Below, piece after piece: positions 36,454 to 46,515 of a DNA stretch of 64,000 nucleotides. Where the stretch lies: assembly GCA_029267635.1 (NCBI GenBank), contig JAJUIK010000001.1:1-64000 (forward strand), given 5' to 3'. The stretch's first letter is position 1. Every line of letters starts with the position of its first letter. A program made the translations under genes and the position numbers. Source of the DNA: Moraxellaceae bacterium (GTDB lineage Bacteria; Pseudomonadota; Gammaproteobacteria; Pseudomonadales; Moraxellaceae). The notes beneath the pieces were generated by a model. The model searched no databases, had not been told where the DNA came from, and was given only the letters and a program-made list of their open reading frames with translations.

Positions 36454-37404
36454 ATGCGCGTTCTTGTGGTGATGGACCCGATTGAAACCGTTAATTTAAA
36501 GAAAGATTCCACCATGGCCATGCTTTGGGCCGCCAGCCGCCGTGGTCATGAGCTGGGTTATGCTTTACAACAAGATTTGTATATTGAACACGGTAAAGCC
36601 TTTGGTTTGATTGCACCATTAAAAGTCTTTGAAGACTACAATCATTATTATGAATTGGGTGAAAAACAAAAAGAATCCATCGCAGCCTATGATGTGGTGC
36701 TGATGCGTAAAGACCCGCCGTTTGACATGAACTTTGTCTATACCACTTATATTCTGGAACAGGCAGAACGCGAAGGGGCGTGGATCATTAACAAGCCGCA
36801 ATCGCTACGTGACTGTAATGAAAAACTGTTTGCCACCCAGTTCCCGGAATTGCAGGTACCGACACTGGTGACGTCACAACAAAGCCTGATTCGTGAATTT
36901 ATCATTGAACATGGCGATGTCATTGTTAAACCGCTGGATGGCATGGGGGGTATGGGCATTTTCCGTTTGTTCCAGGATGGTGTGAATATTGGTTCTACGC
37001 TGGAAATGCTGACTGAAATGGGCACGCGTCCGATTATGGCACAGCGTTATATTCCGGAAATTGTTGAAGGGGACAAACGTATCCTGATGGTCAATGGTGA
37101 ACCTGTACCATATTGTTTGGCGCGTATTCCGCAAAATGGTGAAGTGCGCGGCAATCTGGCTGCAGGTGGTCTGGGACAGGCCCGTCCATTATCTGAAAAT
37201 GACAAGATGATTGCTGCAAAAGTGGGGCCTTTTTTGCGCGAAAAAGGGTTGATCTTTGTTGGGCTGGATGTAATTGGCAATTATGTCACGGAAATTAATG
37301 TGACCAGCCCAACCTGTATCCGCGAGATTGATGCACAGTTCGGTACCACCATTGCAGATGATTTATTTGCTGTGCTGGAAGCAGGCTTAAATAAAACCAA
37401 CTAA
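36454..37404 (+). CDS. gshB: Glutathione synthetase
   Basis: GshB adds glycine to gamma-glutamylcysteine with ATP to give glutathione. The 316-residue ATP-grasp protein shows the N-terminal VVMDPIETVNLKKDST, MRKDPPFDMNFVY, KPLDGMGGMGIFR and EINVTSPTC. This completes the pathway begun by gshA (18336). It is a single gene with its own terminator, directly upstream of the murG cluster. Confidence 0.97.
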   Translation: MRVLVVMDPIETVNLKKDSTMAMLWAASRRGHELGYALQQDLYIEHGKAFGLIAPLKVFEDYNHYYELGEKQKESIAAYDVVLMRKDPPFDMNFVYTTYILEQAEREGAWIINKPQSLRDCNEKLFATQFPELQVPTLVTSQQSLIREFIIEHGDVIVKPLDGMGGMGIFRLFQDGVNIGSTLEMLTEMGTRPIMAQRYIPEIVEGDKRILMVNGEPVPYCLARIPQNGEVRGNLAAGGLGQARPLSENDKMIAAKVGPFLREKGLIFVGLDVIGNYVTEINVTSPTCIREIDAQFGTTIADDLFAVLEAGLNKTN

Positions 37405-37752
37405 GCTGATGTTAAAAATGGAAAAAAGACAGGTCTGCTAATGCAGGCCTGTTTTTTACTGGCTCGAAAGAAAGTCGTTTTAATCGATCAAGCGAGTGGA
37501 TAGATGGGTCATAAAATTCTACTGGAATCATGAAAATAATCAGATGCTTAAAGTAAATATGTCAGAGATGTGAAGGTTTTTCGCATATTTAATTCTAAAT
37601 CTAGTTTAAGATTGGATTTCTGTAGCAAAAAAACAATGAACAGCGCAATGAAAACCAACAAATCAGCTTTTCCGCACGGGCCCTTTGTGATTACAATTGG
37701 CTGTTTAAAATAATCTTAATTCCTCCAGTTTATTTAGAGTTGAAGAATTCAC
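37405..37752. other. Intergenic region between gshB and murG
   Basis: After the gshB terminator (37429-37457) there are about 300 bases without an ORF of interest. They should hold the promoter that drives the murG-ftsZ cluster. I could not fix -35/-10 elements with confidence. Confidence 0.4.
37429..37458 (+). terminator. Terminator of gshB
   Basis: ACAGGTCTGC (37429-37438) pairs with GCAGGCCTGT (37443-37452), one G-T wobble, then T6. Confidence 0.9.
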
Positions 37753-38850
37753 GTGATTGAGTCCAAACAGCACCCACCCAAACGTGTCATGATGATGGCA
37801 GCGGGTACAGGTGGGCACGTTTTTCCAGCTTTGGCAGTTGCTAAACAATTACAACAGCAAGGCTGCCAGGTTTCCTGGCTGGCAACGCCAAGTGGTATGG
37901 AAAATCGATTGCTCAAACAACATGACATTCCCATCTACCAGATTGACATTCAGGGTGTACGCGGCAATGGTCTGCTGCGTAAACTGGTCGCACCTTTTAA
38001 AATTTTAACCGCCACGCTCAGCGCTATGCGCTATATGAAACAGCTCAAGATTGAAGCGGTGGCCGGTTTTGGTGGTTATGTGGCCGGGCCGGGTGGTCTG
38101 GCTGCCCGTGCATTAGGTATTCCTGTGCTGATCCATGAACAGAATGCGGTGGCCGGCTTTACCAATATGCAGTTATCCCGCATTGCTAAAACCGTGTGTC
38201 AGGCATTTCCAGCGACCTTTCCGGAAAGCACAAAAGTGGTGACCACAGGCAATCCGGTACGTCAGGAAATTATTGATATTTTGAGTCCGTCCTGGCGTTA
38301 CCAGCAGCGTGAACAGGCGGATGAACCATTGCATGTGTTGATTGTCGGCGGTTCTCTCGGGGCACAAGCCTTGAACGAGCGTGTGCCGGATGCCTTGAAG
38401 CAGCTGAATGTGCCATTAAAAGTCTTTCATCAGTGTGGTCAGAAACAGCTTGAAGCGACACAAGCGCGTTATGCTGATGTTCCTGCTTCGTTGCAGGTTG
38501 AAGTAATGCCGTTTATTGAAGATATGGCGCAGGCCTATGCCAATGCCGATCTGATCATTTGCCGTGCCGGGGCTTTAACCGTGACCGAAGTGGCGACCGC
38601 AGGTGTGGCTGCGATTTTTGTGCCATTACCAAGTGCCGTGGATGATCATCAGACTGCCAATGCCAAGTTTCTTGCCAATACCAGCGCAGCAAAAATCTGT
38701 CAGCAAGCCAGTATGACGTCCGATAGCTTGGCAAGCTTATTAGCGCCATTGATGAATCGTCAGGTCCTGTCCGAAATGGCAGTCAAGGCACGTCAAAAAG
38801 CGCAACCCGATGCAACCCAACACGTGGTTGATCTTATTCAAGCAATGTAA
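37753..38850 (+). CDS. murG: UDP-GlcNAc:undecaprenyl-PP-MurNAc-pentapeptide N-acetylglucosaminyltransferase
   Basis: MurG turns lipid I into lipid II on the inner face of the inner membrane. The 365-residue GT28 protein shows the glycine-rich [13 protein letters not shown] near residue 20, [20 protein letters not shown] and the C-terminal [16 protein letters not shown]. The start is GTG at 37753. It opens a block of wall and division genes transcribed in one direction with short gaps. Confidence 0.95.
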   Translation: MIESKQHPPKRVMMMAAGTGGHVFPALAVAKQLQQQGCQVSWLATPSGMENRLLKQHDIPIYQIDIQGVRGNGLLRKLVAPFKILTATLSAMRYMKQLKIEAVAGFGGYVAGPGGLAARALGIPVLIHEQNAVAGFTNMQLSRIAKTVCQAFPATFPESTKVVTTGNPVRQEIIDILSPSWRYQQREQADEPLHVLIVGGSLGAQALNERVPDALKQLNVPLKVFHQCGQKQLEATQARYADVPASLQVEVMPFIEDMAQAYANADLIICRAGALTVTEVATAGVAAIFVPLPSAVDDHQTANAKFLANTSAAKICQQASMTSDSLASLLAPLMNRQVLSEMAVKARQKAQPDATQHVVDLIQAM

Positions 38851-38863
38851 TTTAGAGTTCCCT

Positions 38864-40312
38864 ATGTCTCCATCAAGTCCTGCTGATCAAGCCAAAAAAT
38901 TAATTAAAATTCCGGAAATGCGCCGTATCAAGCATATTCACTTTGTGGGTATTGGCGGAGCGGGGATGTGTGGCATCGCGGAAGTCCTGAAAAACCAGGG
39001 CTATAAAGTGTCGGGTTCGGATATCAAAGCCTCTAAAACCACCGCTCAACTCGAAGAAAACGGCATTAAGGTCTATATTGGACATGCTGCTGAAAATATT
39101 AAAGGTGCAAACGTGCTCGTGGTGTCGACCGCCATTGACCCGGAAAACCCGGAAATCAAAACGGCGATTGAAACCCGTATTCCTGTAGTTCGTCGTGCTG
39201 AAATGCTCGGTGAATTGATGCGTTACCGTCATGGTATTGCTGTAGCAGGTACACACGGCAAGACCACCACTACCAGTTTGCTAACCTGTATGCTGGCAGA
39301 AGAAGGACTCGATCCGACGTATGTGATTGGCGGTTTGCTGAACCGTACCGGCGTGAACGCTGCGTTGGGTGCGAGCCGTTATATTGTGGCGGAAGCGGAT
39401 GAATCGGATGCGTCTTTTCTGTTTCTGGAGCCGATGGCTGCGATTGTCACCAATATCGATGCCGATCATATGGATACCTATGGCGGCAGCTTTGATACCT
39501 TGAAAGATACCTTTATCCAGTTCCTACATAAGTTGCCATTCTATGGTCTGGCTGTGGTTTGTGGCGATGATGCCAATATCCGTGAAATTTTGCCGCGTAT
39601 TGGTCGTCCCGTGGTGACCTATGGGTTTAATGAGGACAACGACATTCGTGCGGTCGATGTCGAGCAGGATGGTATGCGCTCGCACTTTACCGTGTTGCGT
39701 AAAGGCCGTGAACCACTGCGTTTGACCATTAACCAGCCAGGTTTGCATAATGTCTTGAATGCCTTGGCAGCAATTGGTGTGGCAACCGATGAGGGCGTTT
39801 CCGACGCTGCAATTAGCCGTGCGTTGGAAGGGTTTAGTGGCGTTGGCCGTCGCTTCCAGGTACAGGGCGAATTTGCACTCGGTGATGGCAACGTCAAACT
39901 GGTGGATGATTACGGCCACCATCCGAAAGAAGTCGAAGCGACCATTAAGGCGGCACGTCAAAGCCATCCAGACCGTCGTTTGGTCATGTTATTCCAGCCG
40001 CACCGTTTCAGCCGTACCCGTGACTGCTTTGATGATTTTGTTGAGGTGTTGTCGCAAGTGGATCAGCTGCTGCTGCTGGAAGTTTATCCGGCCGGTGAAA
40101 AACCGATTGTGGGCGCAGATAGTCGTACTTTGGCACGCAGCTTGCGTTTGCGCGGAGAAGTGGAACCCATTTTGATTGATCCAGTTGATGAAAACCTGCG
40201 CAATGTCCTTCAAAAAGTGTTACAACCAAATGACTTGTTATTGACCCAGGGTGCAGGTAACGTGGGGGCGATTTCGCTCGAATTGGCGCAACAGCATTTA
40301 TATATAAAATAA
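38864..40312 (+). CDS. murC: UDP-N-acetylmuramate-L-alanine ligase
   Basis: MurC adds L-alanine to UDP-MurNAc, the first amino acid of the peptidoglycan stem. The 482-residue Mur ligase shows [16 protein letters not shown] near the N-terminus (substrate domain), the ATP-binding [10 protein letters not shown], and [12 protein letters not shown]. The start is the ATG at 38864, 13 bases after murG; the frame is open back into murG, but conserved sequence starts after this ATG. Confidence 0.96.
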   Translation: MSPSSPADQAKKLIKIPEMRRIKHIHFVGIGGAGMCGIAEVLKNQGYKVSGSDIKASKTTAQLEENGIKVYIGHAAENIKGANVLVVSTAIDPENPEIKTAIETRIPVVRRAEMLGELMRYRHGIAVAGTHGKTTTTSLLTCMLAEEGLDPTYVIGGLLNRTGVNAALGASRYIVAEADESDASFLFLEPMAAIVTNIDADHMDTYGGSFDTLKDTFIQFLHKLPFYGLAVVCGDDANIREILPRIGRPVVTYGFNEDNDIRAVDVEQDGMRSHFTVLRKGREPLRLTINQPGLHNVLNALAAIGVATDEGVSDAAISRALEGFSGVGRRFQVQGEFALGDGNVKLVDDYGHHPKEVEATIKAARQSHPDRRLVMLFQPHRFSRTRDCFDDFVEVLSQVDQLLLLEVYPAGEKPIVGADSRTLARSLRLRGEVEPILIDPVDENLRNVLQKVLQPNDLLLTQGAGNVGAISLELAQQHLYIK

Positions 40313-40369
40313 TCGCGTGATATGACGTGATTTTGATTGACCAGTTATAAAGTTTTTAAGGATATCGAC

Positions 40370-41299
40370 GTGTCAAATGCTTCAAAATTCGGCAAAGTTG
40401 CCGTGTTGCTCGGTGGTAAATCAGCAGAGCGTGAGGTTTCTTTAGATAGTGGTAACGCAGTGCTTGAAGCATTGCTGCGTTCTGGCGTTAATGCCGAAGC
40501 CTTTGATCCACAAGAGCGTAGCGTGACCGAACTGGTCAATTATGATCGCGCCTTTATTGTGTTGCATGGTCGTGGTGGTGAAGATGGTCAGATTCAGGGC
40601 ACTTTGGAATGGCTGAACATTCCTTATACCGGAACCGGTGTACAAGGTTCTGCGATTGGTATGGACAAGGTCAAGACCAAACAGATCTGGCAGGGTAGTG
40701 ATCTGCCTACTGCACCCTATCGCATTGTGAATAAAGATTCTGATGTGCAAGAGATTGTGAACAGTCTGGGTTTACCGGTCATTATCAAGCCGGTACATGA
40801 AGGTTCTAGTATCGGGATGAGTAAAGTCGAAAAAATCGAAGACTTTGCTGAAGCAATTAGCAAAGCGACGGCACATGATGCCATCGTGATGGCAGAAAAA
40901 TGGATTACCGGCCGTGAATTTACCATTGTGATGTTGAATGGTCAGGCTTTGCCCGTGATTCGTTTGGAACCACCACAAGATGTAGCCTTTTATGACTATG
41001 AAGCCAAATATAACCGTAATGATGTGCAATACGGCATTCCGAGTGGTTTGACAGAAGCGGAAGAAAAACAGTTACAGGAATTGGCTTTGCGTGCCTTCCA
41101 GGCAGTGGGTGCAAAAGGCTGGGGCCGTATTGATGCCATGCAGGATGCCGAGGGTAACTTCTGGTTGCTGGAAGTCAATACTGTGCCGGGTATGACCAGC
41201 CATTCCTTGGTGCCTAAAGCCGCGAAAGCAGTGGGTTATAGCTTTGAAGCGCTGTGTGTGGCGATTCTGGAGCAAACTTTAGACACTGTGGCTCACTAA
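40370..41299 (+). CDS. ddl: D-alanine-D-alanine ligase
   Basis: Ddl joins two D-alanines for the peptidoglycan pentapeptide. The 309-residue ATP-grasp enzyme shows VAVLLGGKSAEREVSLDSG, HGRGGEDGQIQG, PVIIKPVHEGSSIGMS and LEVNTVPGMTSHS. The start is GTG at 40370, seven bases after AAGGA; the frame is open back to 40337, without support for a longer protein. The gap after murC is 57 bases, and ftsQ follows after three. Confidence 0.95.
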   Translation: MSNASKFGKVAVLLGGKSAEREVSLDSGNAVLEALLRSGVNAEAFDPQERSVTELVNYDRAFIVLHGRGGEDGQIQGTLEWLNIPYTGTGVQGSAIGMDKVKTKQIWQGSDLPTAPYRIVNKDSDVQEIVNSLGLPVIIKPVHEGSSIGMSKVEKIEDFAEAISKATAHDAIVMAEKWITGREFTIVMLNGQALPVIRLEPPQDVAFYDYEAKYNRNDVQYGIPSGLTEAEEKQLQELALRAFQAVGAKGWGRIDAMQDAEGNFWLLEVNTVPGMTSHSLVPKAAKAVGYSFEALCVAILEQTLDTVAH

Positions 41300-41302
41300 A
41301 TT

Positions 41303-42157
41303 ATGGCTCAACTTCCGGCTTCCATGCGCCGAAAACGCGCAGCCATCACCTCGATTCATGATAAACCGCCAACGCGCAAGGAAAAGCTTGCCAATTTGGG
41401 CGGCTGGGTGCTGTTGCTGGTGGCTATTCTGGTGCTGGCAGTCGGGATGTATGGCCTGTACCAGGTGATGACGGATGCACGTGTGGCTGAGCTGGAAGTC
41501 GTCGGAACAAGTTCGCCGATTGAACAGCAACAGTTGCAAACGCATTTGCAGCCGATTGTGAAAGACAATTATTTCACTTCTGATCTGGAACAAATTCGTG
41601 ACCGTGCCTTGGCCATCTCATGGGTGGATCGTGTGGTCGTGTCACGCGCCTGGCCCAATGCCATCCGGGTACGTGTAATGCCGCGTCACCCGATTGCCCG
41701 CTGGGGAACCGGGCGTTTGTTAAGTGACAGTGGTGATGTCTTTAGCGAGGCGGTGCCAAAAAATAATGCACAATTACCGCTGCTGCATGGACCCATCAGT
41801 CAGTCTAAAGTCATGATGCGGCGTTATAATGAAATTAACCAGTTATTTCATCCGGTTCAGTTGCGTTTAAAAGAGTTATATTTAACGGAACGGATGACCT
41901 GGTTCATGCAGTTTGATTCGGGATTGCGCGTGATCGTGGATCAGGATCAAACCATGAGTAAGTTGCAGCGTTTGAGTCATCTGGCACAAACTGATCTTAA
42001 ACCGGTGTGGCCAAGAGTTTCCGCCATTGACCTGCGCTACCGTAATGGCTTGGCGATTCAGTGGAAAAATGCAAGCCCTCCAAACATTATAAATGGTCAG
42101 TTTGTTGTAACGATTGATGACACAGGCATTGCGGCTGGAATCCCGGCACAGCCATAA
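41303..42157 (+). CDS. ftsQ: Cell division protein FtsQ
   Basis: FtsQ is a bitopic inner-membrane protein that links early and late division proteins. The 284-residue protein has a short basic N-terminus, a membrane segment at about 35-57, and a periplasmic POTRA-like region (VAELEVVGTSSPIEQQQL) followed by the FtsQ beta domain with ISWVDRVVVSRAWPN. Length and position before ftsA support the call. It starts three bases after ddl. Confidence 0.93.
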   Translation: MAQLPASMRRKRAAITSIHDKPPTRKEKLANLGGWVLLLVAILVLAVGMYGLYQVMTDARVAELEVVGTSSPIEQQQLQTHLQPIVKDNYFTSDLEQIRDRALAISWVDRVVVSRAWPNAIRVRVMPRHPIARWGTGRLLSDSGDVFSEAVPKNNAQLPLLHGPISQSKVMMRRYNEINQLFHPVQLRLKELYLTERMTWFMQFDSGLRVIVDQDQTMSKLQRLSHLAQTDLKPVWPRVSAIDLRYRNGLAIQWKNASPPNIINGQFVVTIDDTGIAAGIPAQP

Positions 42158-42221
42158 TACTTTGCTTTAAAAGCAAGGCATTTCAGCTAAATATAAACCA
42201 ACATGCAAGTGGTAGTAAGTA

Positions 42222-43484
42222 ATGAGTGAAGCTGTTCCCTCAGTTGTTGCGATTGACATTGGGACACACAAAGTTTCAGTTTTGATTGGTAAAGTACATG
42301 CACCCGATAACATTCAAGTGATCGGTATGGCAACGGCGCGTAACCGAGGTATGAACAAGGGCAAAATCGTCAGCCTCGATAAAGTCATTGCCGCAATAAA
42401 AAATGCCGTTGCGGAAGCAGAAAATATGGCTGAATGTCGGGTACATTCAGCCTGGGTCTCTATTCCAAGTACAGAATTAAAAAGTTTTTATGCTTCGGGA
42501 CGTACCCCGATTGTCAATGCCGAACATATCATCACCACCAATGAAGTGGTGCGTGCGCTGGATCTGGCCAAAGCCAGCCATGTGACACCGGATCATTATC
42601 TGGCCAGTGCGGTGCCTTTGGGTTTTGAGCTGGATGGTACCTCGGAATGGGTACAAAATCCGATCAATATGTCTGCACAAAGCATGACCGGGCATTATCA
42701 ATTGATGATGTTACCCATTAGTACCATGCAAAACCTGGACCGGGCCATGAAAGGCGCCAATATTAGCGTGGAAAAAATGGTGGTGTCTTGTTTAGCCACT
42801 GCCGAAGCCAGTTTGCTGAAAGATGAAAAAGAATATGGTGTGTGTCTGGTGGATATTGGCGCAGGTACAACCAATCTGGCGGTTTATGTCGATGGTCGTC
42901 TGGCGCTGACGCGTACTTTCCAGCGTGGTGGTGAGCATGTGACCCGTGATATTGCGGCAGTGTTGCAAACTACCACCGATGAAGCCGAACGTTTAAAAAT
43001 TTTACATGGTTGTGTCGATTTAAAAGTGGTGAAACCGGATCACATGATTCAATTCCAGGGTATTGATGGTCCACAAACCATCAGCCGTATTGAACTGACC
43101 GACATTATTGTGGCGCGCTATGAGGAAATTTTTGGTCTGGTTCGTGAAGAATTAGAACAGAGTGGTGCGATTCATGGTCTTTATCATGGCGTGGTTCTGA
43201 CTGGAGATGCCTGCCAGATTGAAGGCATGGTGACTCTGGTCCGCCGTATGTTGGGTGTTTCCGCGCATCTGGGCAATCCACCTTTACAGGTCTATGCGGA
43301 TGAACCTAATCTGGCTGCATTACGCCGTTCCATGTATGCGACCGCTGCTGGATTGTTGTTATTTAGCCAGAGCGACATGCAGGATGCCGTAGAGGAACCT
43401 GACGATGAAGAAAAACGCTCTCTCTGGTCGCGTATGAGTAATGGCTGGAATACACTACATAACAAATTAAAATCAGTTTTCTAA
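42222..43484 (+). CDS. ftsA: Cell division protein FtsA
   Basis: FtsA is the actin-like protein that tethers FtsZ to the membrane. The 420-residue protein shows VAIDIGTHKVSVLIG (phosphate 1), VDIGAGTTNLAVY (phosphate 2) and VVLTGDACQIEG (adenosine site), and ends in a short amphipathic helix (SNGWNTLHNKLKSVF) that binds the membrane. It sits between ftsQ and ftsZ in the usual order. Confidence 0.96.
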   Translation: MSEAVPSVVAIDIGTHKVSVLIGKVHAPDNIQVIGMATARNRGMNKGKIVSLDKVIAAIKNAVAEAENMAECRVHSAWVSIPSTELKSFYASGRTPIVNAEHIITTNEVVRALDLAKASHVTPDHYLASAVPLGFELDGTSEWVQNPINMSAQSMTGHYQLMMLPISTMQNLDRAMKGANISVEKMVVSCLATAEASLLKDEKEYGVCLVDIGAGTTNLAVYVDGRLALTRTFQRGGEHVTRDIAAVLQTTTDEAERLKILHGCVDLKVVKPDHMIQFQGIDGPQTISRIELTDIIVARYEEIFGLVREELEQSGAIHGLYHGVVLTGDACQIEGMVTLVRRMLGVSAHLGNPPLQVYADEPNLAALRRSMYATAAGLLLFSQSDMQDAVEEPDDEEKRSLWSRMSNGWNTLHNKLKSVF

Positions 43485-43537
43485 GATGTATTTCATTGGG
43501 ATTATTGTGAGGAAGTTGTAAGAGAAAATCACTGTAC

Positions 43538-43566
43538 TTGACAAGGTGAGTCTCGCACAGCATTCT
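43538..43566 (+). promoter_or_regulatory. Candidate promoter of ftsZ
   Basis: TTGACA (43538-43543), a 17-base spacer and CATTCT (43561-43566) lie 80 bases before the ftsZ start. The -35 is perfect and the -10 imperfect. Such a local promoter would raise FtsZ above FtsQ and FtsA. Confidence 0.5.
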
Positions 43567-43647
43567 AAAAAACAATTTTGTTTATGCAGATCAAGGCAGT
43601 ATATGGGCTGAAGTGACTGCCAATATTATTTAGGAACTCTATAGGTC

Positions 43648-44838
43648 ATGGCTTCATTTGAATTTTTAGAAGATGAACAAACCGATAATAACGGTCAAGC
43701 CCGTTTCACAGTGTTTGGTGTCGGTGGTGGCGGTGGTAATGCTGTACAGCATATGGTGCAATCCGATATTAAAGGTGTGAAATTTGTCTGTGCCAATACA
43801 GATAAGCAGGCTCTTGATCGCATGAATGCGCCATTTAAAATCCAGTTAGGTGAGCAAAGTACACGTGGTTTGGGTGCGGGTGCCAATCCGGATGTGGGAC
43901 AGTTGGCTGCTGAAGAAAGCCGTGAAATTATCCGTCAGCATCTTGAAGGTGCGGATATGGTCTTTGTTACTGCCGGTATGGGCGGCGGTACGGGAACTGG
44001 TGCAGCGCCGGTCGTGGCTGAAATTGCCAAAGAAATGGGTATCTTGACTGTGGGTGTGGTGACGACTCCTTTCAATTTTGAAGGTCGCCGTCGTCAGCGT
44101 TCTGCAGAAAAAGGCATTGAAGCTTTAGAAGCGTATGTGGACTCGCTCATCATCATTCCCAACCAGCGTTTGCTGAGCGTGTATGGCGATATTTCCATGC
44201 AGGATGCTTACCGCAAGGCGGATGATGTGCTGCTTAACGCGGTGCGCAGTATTTTTGATTTGGTGGTGCGTCCTGGTCATATCAACCTTGACTTTGCTGA
44301 CTTGAAAACTGCCATGAGTACCCGCGGTTATGCCATGATGGGTGAAGGCAAGAGCAGTGGTCCAGACCGTGCAGAAGATGCTGCACGCTTGGCGATTCGT
44401 AGTCCATTGCTGGATAACGTCAATATCATCAATGCGAAAGGTGTATTGATTAATATCACCGGTGGTGCAGATATCACTTTGCGTGAAACCGAAATCATTA
44501 CAGATGTCGTGAACCAGATTGTGGACCTGGATGAAGGTGAAGTGTTCTTCGGTACAGTATTTGATCCGGATGCCCGTGATGAAATCCGCGTTACCGTGAT
44601 TGCGACCGGTTTAACCCGTAATGCTGCAGATGCAGCAGAGCCAAAACGCACACAAACTTCTGCTCGCGCTGCAACGCAACCGAGTCAGGCCGCAGTACAA
44701 GCCCCTGTGGATGAGGATGATGTTCCAGCCATTAGCAAGCGTCAAAATGCTGAAAGTGCAGTGGCTACACCCAATGCAACGCCGCGTTCATCACCGATGA
44801 GCATTCAGGATTATTTGAAGAATCAGCAACGTAAATAA
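43648..44838 (+). CDS. ftsZ: Cell division protein FtsZ
   Basis: FtsZ is the tubulin-like GTPase that forms the division ring. The 396-residue protein shows [10 protein letters not shown], the tubulin signature [10 protein letters not shown] and NLDFADLKT. The C-terminal linker (about 325-380) is Ala/Thr/Pro/Gln-rich, and the terminal [12 protein letters not shown] is the conserved peptide that binds FtsA and ZipA. A terminator separates it from lpxC. Confidence 0.98.
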   Translation: MASFEFLEDEQTDNNGQARFTVFGVGGGGGNAVQHMVQSDIKGVKFVCANTDKQALDRMNAPFKIQLGEQSTRGLGAGANPDVGQLAAEESREIIRQHLEGADMVFVTAGMGGGTGTGAAPVVAEIAKEMGILTVGVVTTPFNFEGRRRQRSAEKGIEALEAYVDSLIIIPNQRLLSVYGDISMQDAYRKADDVLLNAVRSIFDLVVRPGHINLDFADLKTAMSTRGYAMMGEGKSSGPDRAEDAARLAIRSPLLDNVNIINAKGVLINITGGADITLRETEIITDVVNQIVDLDEGEVFFGTVFDPDARDEIRVTVIATGLTRNAADAAEPKRTQTSARAATQPSQAAVQAPVDEDDVPAISKRQNAESAVATPNATPRSSPMSIQDYLKNQQRK

Positions 44839-44872
44839 TGCTGATTCGCAAGTAAAGCATCGGTTTTCTGAA

Positions 44873-44900
44873 AAGGTAGTGATTATCACTGCCTTTTTTT
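44873..44900 (+). terminator. Terminator of ftsZ
   Basis: AAGGTAGTGA pairs with TCACTGCCTT (one T-G pair) around a three-base loop, followed by T7. It lies 35 bases after the ftsZ stop and 64 before lpxC. Confidence 0.85.
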
Positions 44901-44963
44901 GTTTTTTATCAATGACCAAATATGCTAACGTATAGCGGTTTGTAAGTAGAAGACAGAAGTAGC

Positions 44964-45866
44964 ATGTTGAAACAGCGTACCCTCAAGCGTGTCGTCAAGG
45001 CTAGCGGTATCGGACTGCATAGTGGGCAAAAAGTCATGATTAACTTTATCCCGCATGTGGCTGACGGGGGGATTGTGTTTCGCCGTATTGACTTGAATCC
45101 ACCGGTAGATATTCCGGCCAATGCGATGCTGATTCAGGAAGCCTTCATGTGTTCAAACCTGGTACAGGACAATGCCAAGGTAGGGACGATTGAGCATGTG
45201 ATGAGTGCAATCGCCGGGTTGGGTATTGATAATCTAATTGTGGAAGTTTCTGCCTCAGAAGTGCCAATTATGGATGGCAGTGCCGGTCCTTTTATCTACT
45301 TATTGATGCAAGGTGGTCTGGTTGAGCAGGATGCACCGAAAAAGTTTATCCGAATTTTAAAACCGGTCTCCGCACTGATTGATGACAAACGCGCCATCTT
45401 TACACCGCATCACGGTTTCCAGTTGAATTTTACCATTGATTTTGATCATCCTGCTTTTGCCAAGGAGTATCAGTCAGCGACCATTGATTTTTCAACGGAA
45501 ACTTTCGTGTATGAAGTGAGTGATGCAAGGACTTTTGGCTTTATGAAGGATCTGGATTATCTCAAAGCCAATAATCTGGCTTTAGGAGCGAGCCTGGAAA
45601 ATGCCATTGGAGTGGATGATACTGGCGTGGTCAATGAGGAAGGCTTACGTTTTGCGGATGAATTTGTCCGTCATAAAATTTTAGATGCGGTGGGTGATCT
45701 GTATTTGCTCGGGCATCAGATTATTGCCAAATTCGATGGATATAAATCTGGTCATGCTCTCAATAACCAGTTACTGCGCAATGTACAAAATGATCCAAGT
45801 AGTTACGAAATTGTAACATTTGATGACGCGTCTGCCTGTCCAATTCCTTATGTAAGTGTGACTTAA
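44964..45866 (+). CDS. lpxC: UDP-3-O-acyl-N-acetylglucosamine deacetylase
   Basis: LpxC performs the committed step of lipid A synthesis, removing acetyl from UDP-3-O-acyl-GlcNAc. The 300-residue protein has the zinc ligands in TIEHVMSA (first His) and [18 protein letters not shown] (later His and Asp), and [12 protein letters not shown] near the N-terminus. In Acinetobacter, loss of this gene leads to colistin-resistant strains without LOS. The sequence here is intact. Confidence 0.97.
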   Translation: MLKQRTLKRVVKASGIGLHSGQKVMINFIPHVADGGIVFRRIDLNPPVDIPANAMLIQEAFMCSNLVQDNAKVGTIEHVMSAIAGLGIDNLIVEVSASEVPIMDGSAGPFIYLLMQGGLVEQDAPKKFIRILKPVSALIDDKRAIFTPHHGFQLNFTIDFDHPAFAKEYQSATIDFSTETFVYEVSDARTFGFMKDLDYLKANNLALGASLENAIGVDDTGVVNEEGLRFADEFVRHKILDAVGDLYLLGHQIIAKFDGYKSGHALNNQLLRNVQNDPSSYEIVTFDDASACPIPYVSVT

Positions 45867-45910
45867 GTCCTTGTCTTTGTTTAAAAGCGTTATAATATAA
45901 CATTATAAAG

Positions 45911-45926
45911 TGTGAAATTTATCACA
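45911..45926. promoter_or_regulatory. CRP/Vfr-like palindrome
   Basis: TGTGA-AATTTA-TCACA is a perfect match to the CRP consensus half-sites with a six-base centre. It lies between the 3' ends of lpxC and the convergent DciA-like gene, where no promoter is expected, so it may be accidental or may act as a non-coding element. Confidence 0.25.
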
Positions 45927-45961
45927 AAAAACAATCCTAAAATACTCAAGATTTGACAAGG

Positions 45962-46405
45962 TTATGCTTTTTTATTACTTGCCAAACGTAGCAGGGCTTG
46001 GCTAAGCTTAGGGTCGCTCACAAAGTCGGCAGCATGACGTAACATCTCTTGCGTGTCTGTGGTGAGTGATCGCGAAAGCATTGCAGGTTCTGCCGTTGGT
46101 TGGGGTTTTGCTCTTAATCGTACTTGAATTTTATGTAAATCTTTTAGCGGTTCTAATTGGGATAATTGAGAAATATAGGCTTTTTGCAAATAACCGAGCT
46201 GACTGATCATGGCTTGATTTTCACCGGTAATTGTCAAAATGCCTGATTGATAACAGACGACCTGCCATTGTTCCAGTTGGGGTAAGAGCGGTTGAATTAA
46301 TTTCGTAAGTTTTTGCCACTGTGCGACTTGCGTGGAAAGAAACGTTAAGTTTCCTGTTTTTATGTGTTTGCTTGTTGCTTGAAACACGTTAATAGGTTCA
46401 GACAT
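45962..46405 (-). CDS. dciA: DUF721/DciA-like protein
   Basis: The 147-residue basic protein has a central region LPQLEQWQVVCYQSGILTIT...QLGYLQKAYISQL that follows the DUF721 (DciA) pattern. DciA loads or operates the replicative helicase DnaB in bacteria that lack DnaC. The position between lpxC and a M23 peptidase gene matches Pseudomonas, where the DciA gene lies near lpxC and secA. The C-terminus is unlike the best-studied relatives, so the call is good but not certain. Confidence 0.72.
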   Translation of the reverse strand: MSEPINVFQATSKHIKTGNLTFLSTQVAQWQKLTKLIQPLLPQLEQWQVVCYQSGILTITGENQAMISQLGYLQKAYISQLSQLEPLKDLHKIQVRLRAKPQPTAEPAMLSRSLTTDTQEMLRHAADFVSDPKLSQALLRLASNKKA

Positions 46406-46515
46406 ACATCATTCCTTAATATTTATGTCTTAATCTTATGCGCTTGTTTCCGTGAAGATCAAGGACGAAATCACACAAGAAACTTTGAGTAAGAGCAGTT
46501 TAAAGAGGTTTTTTT

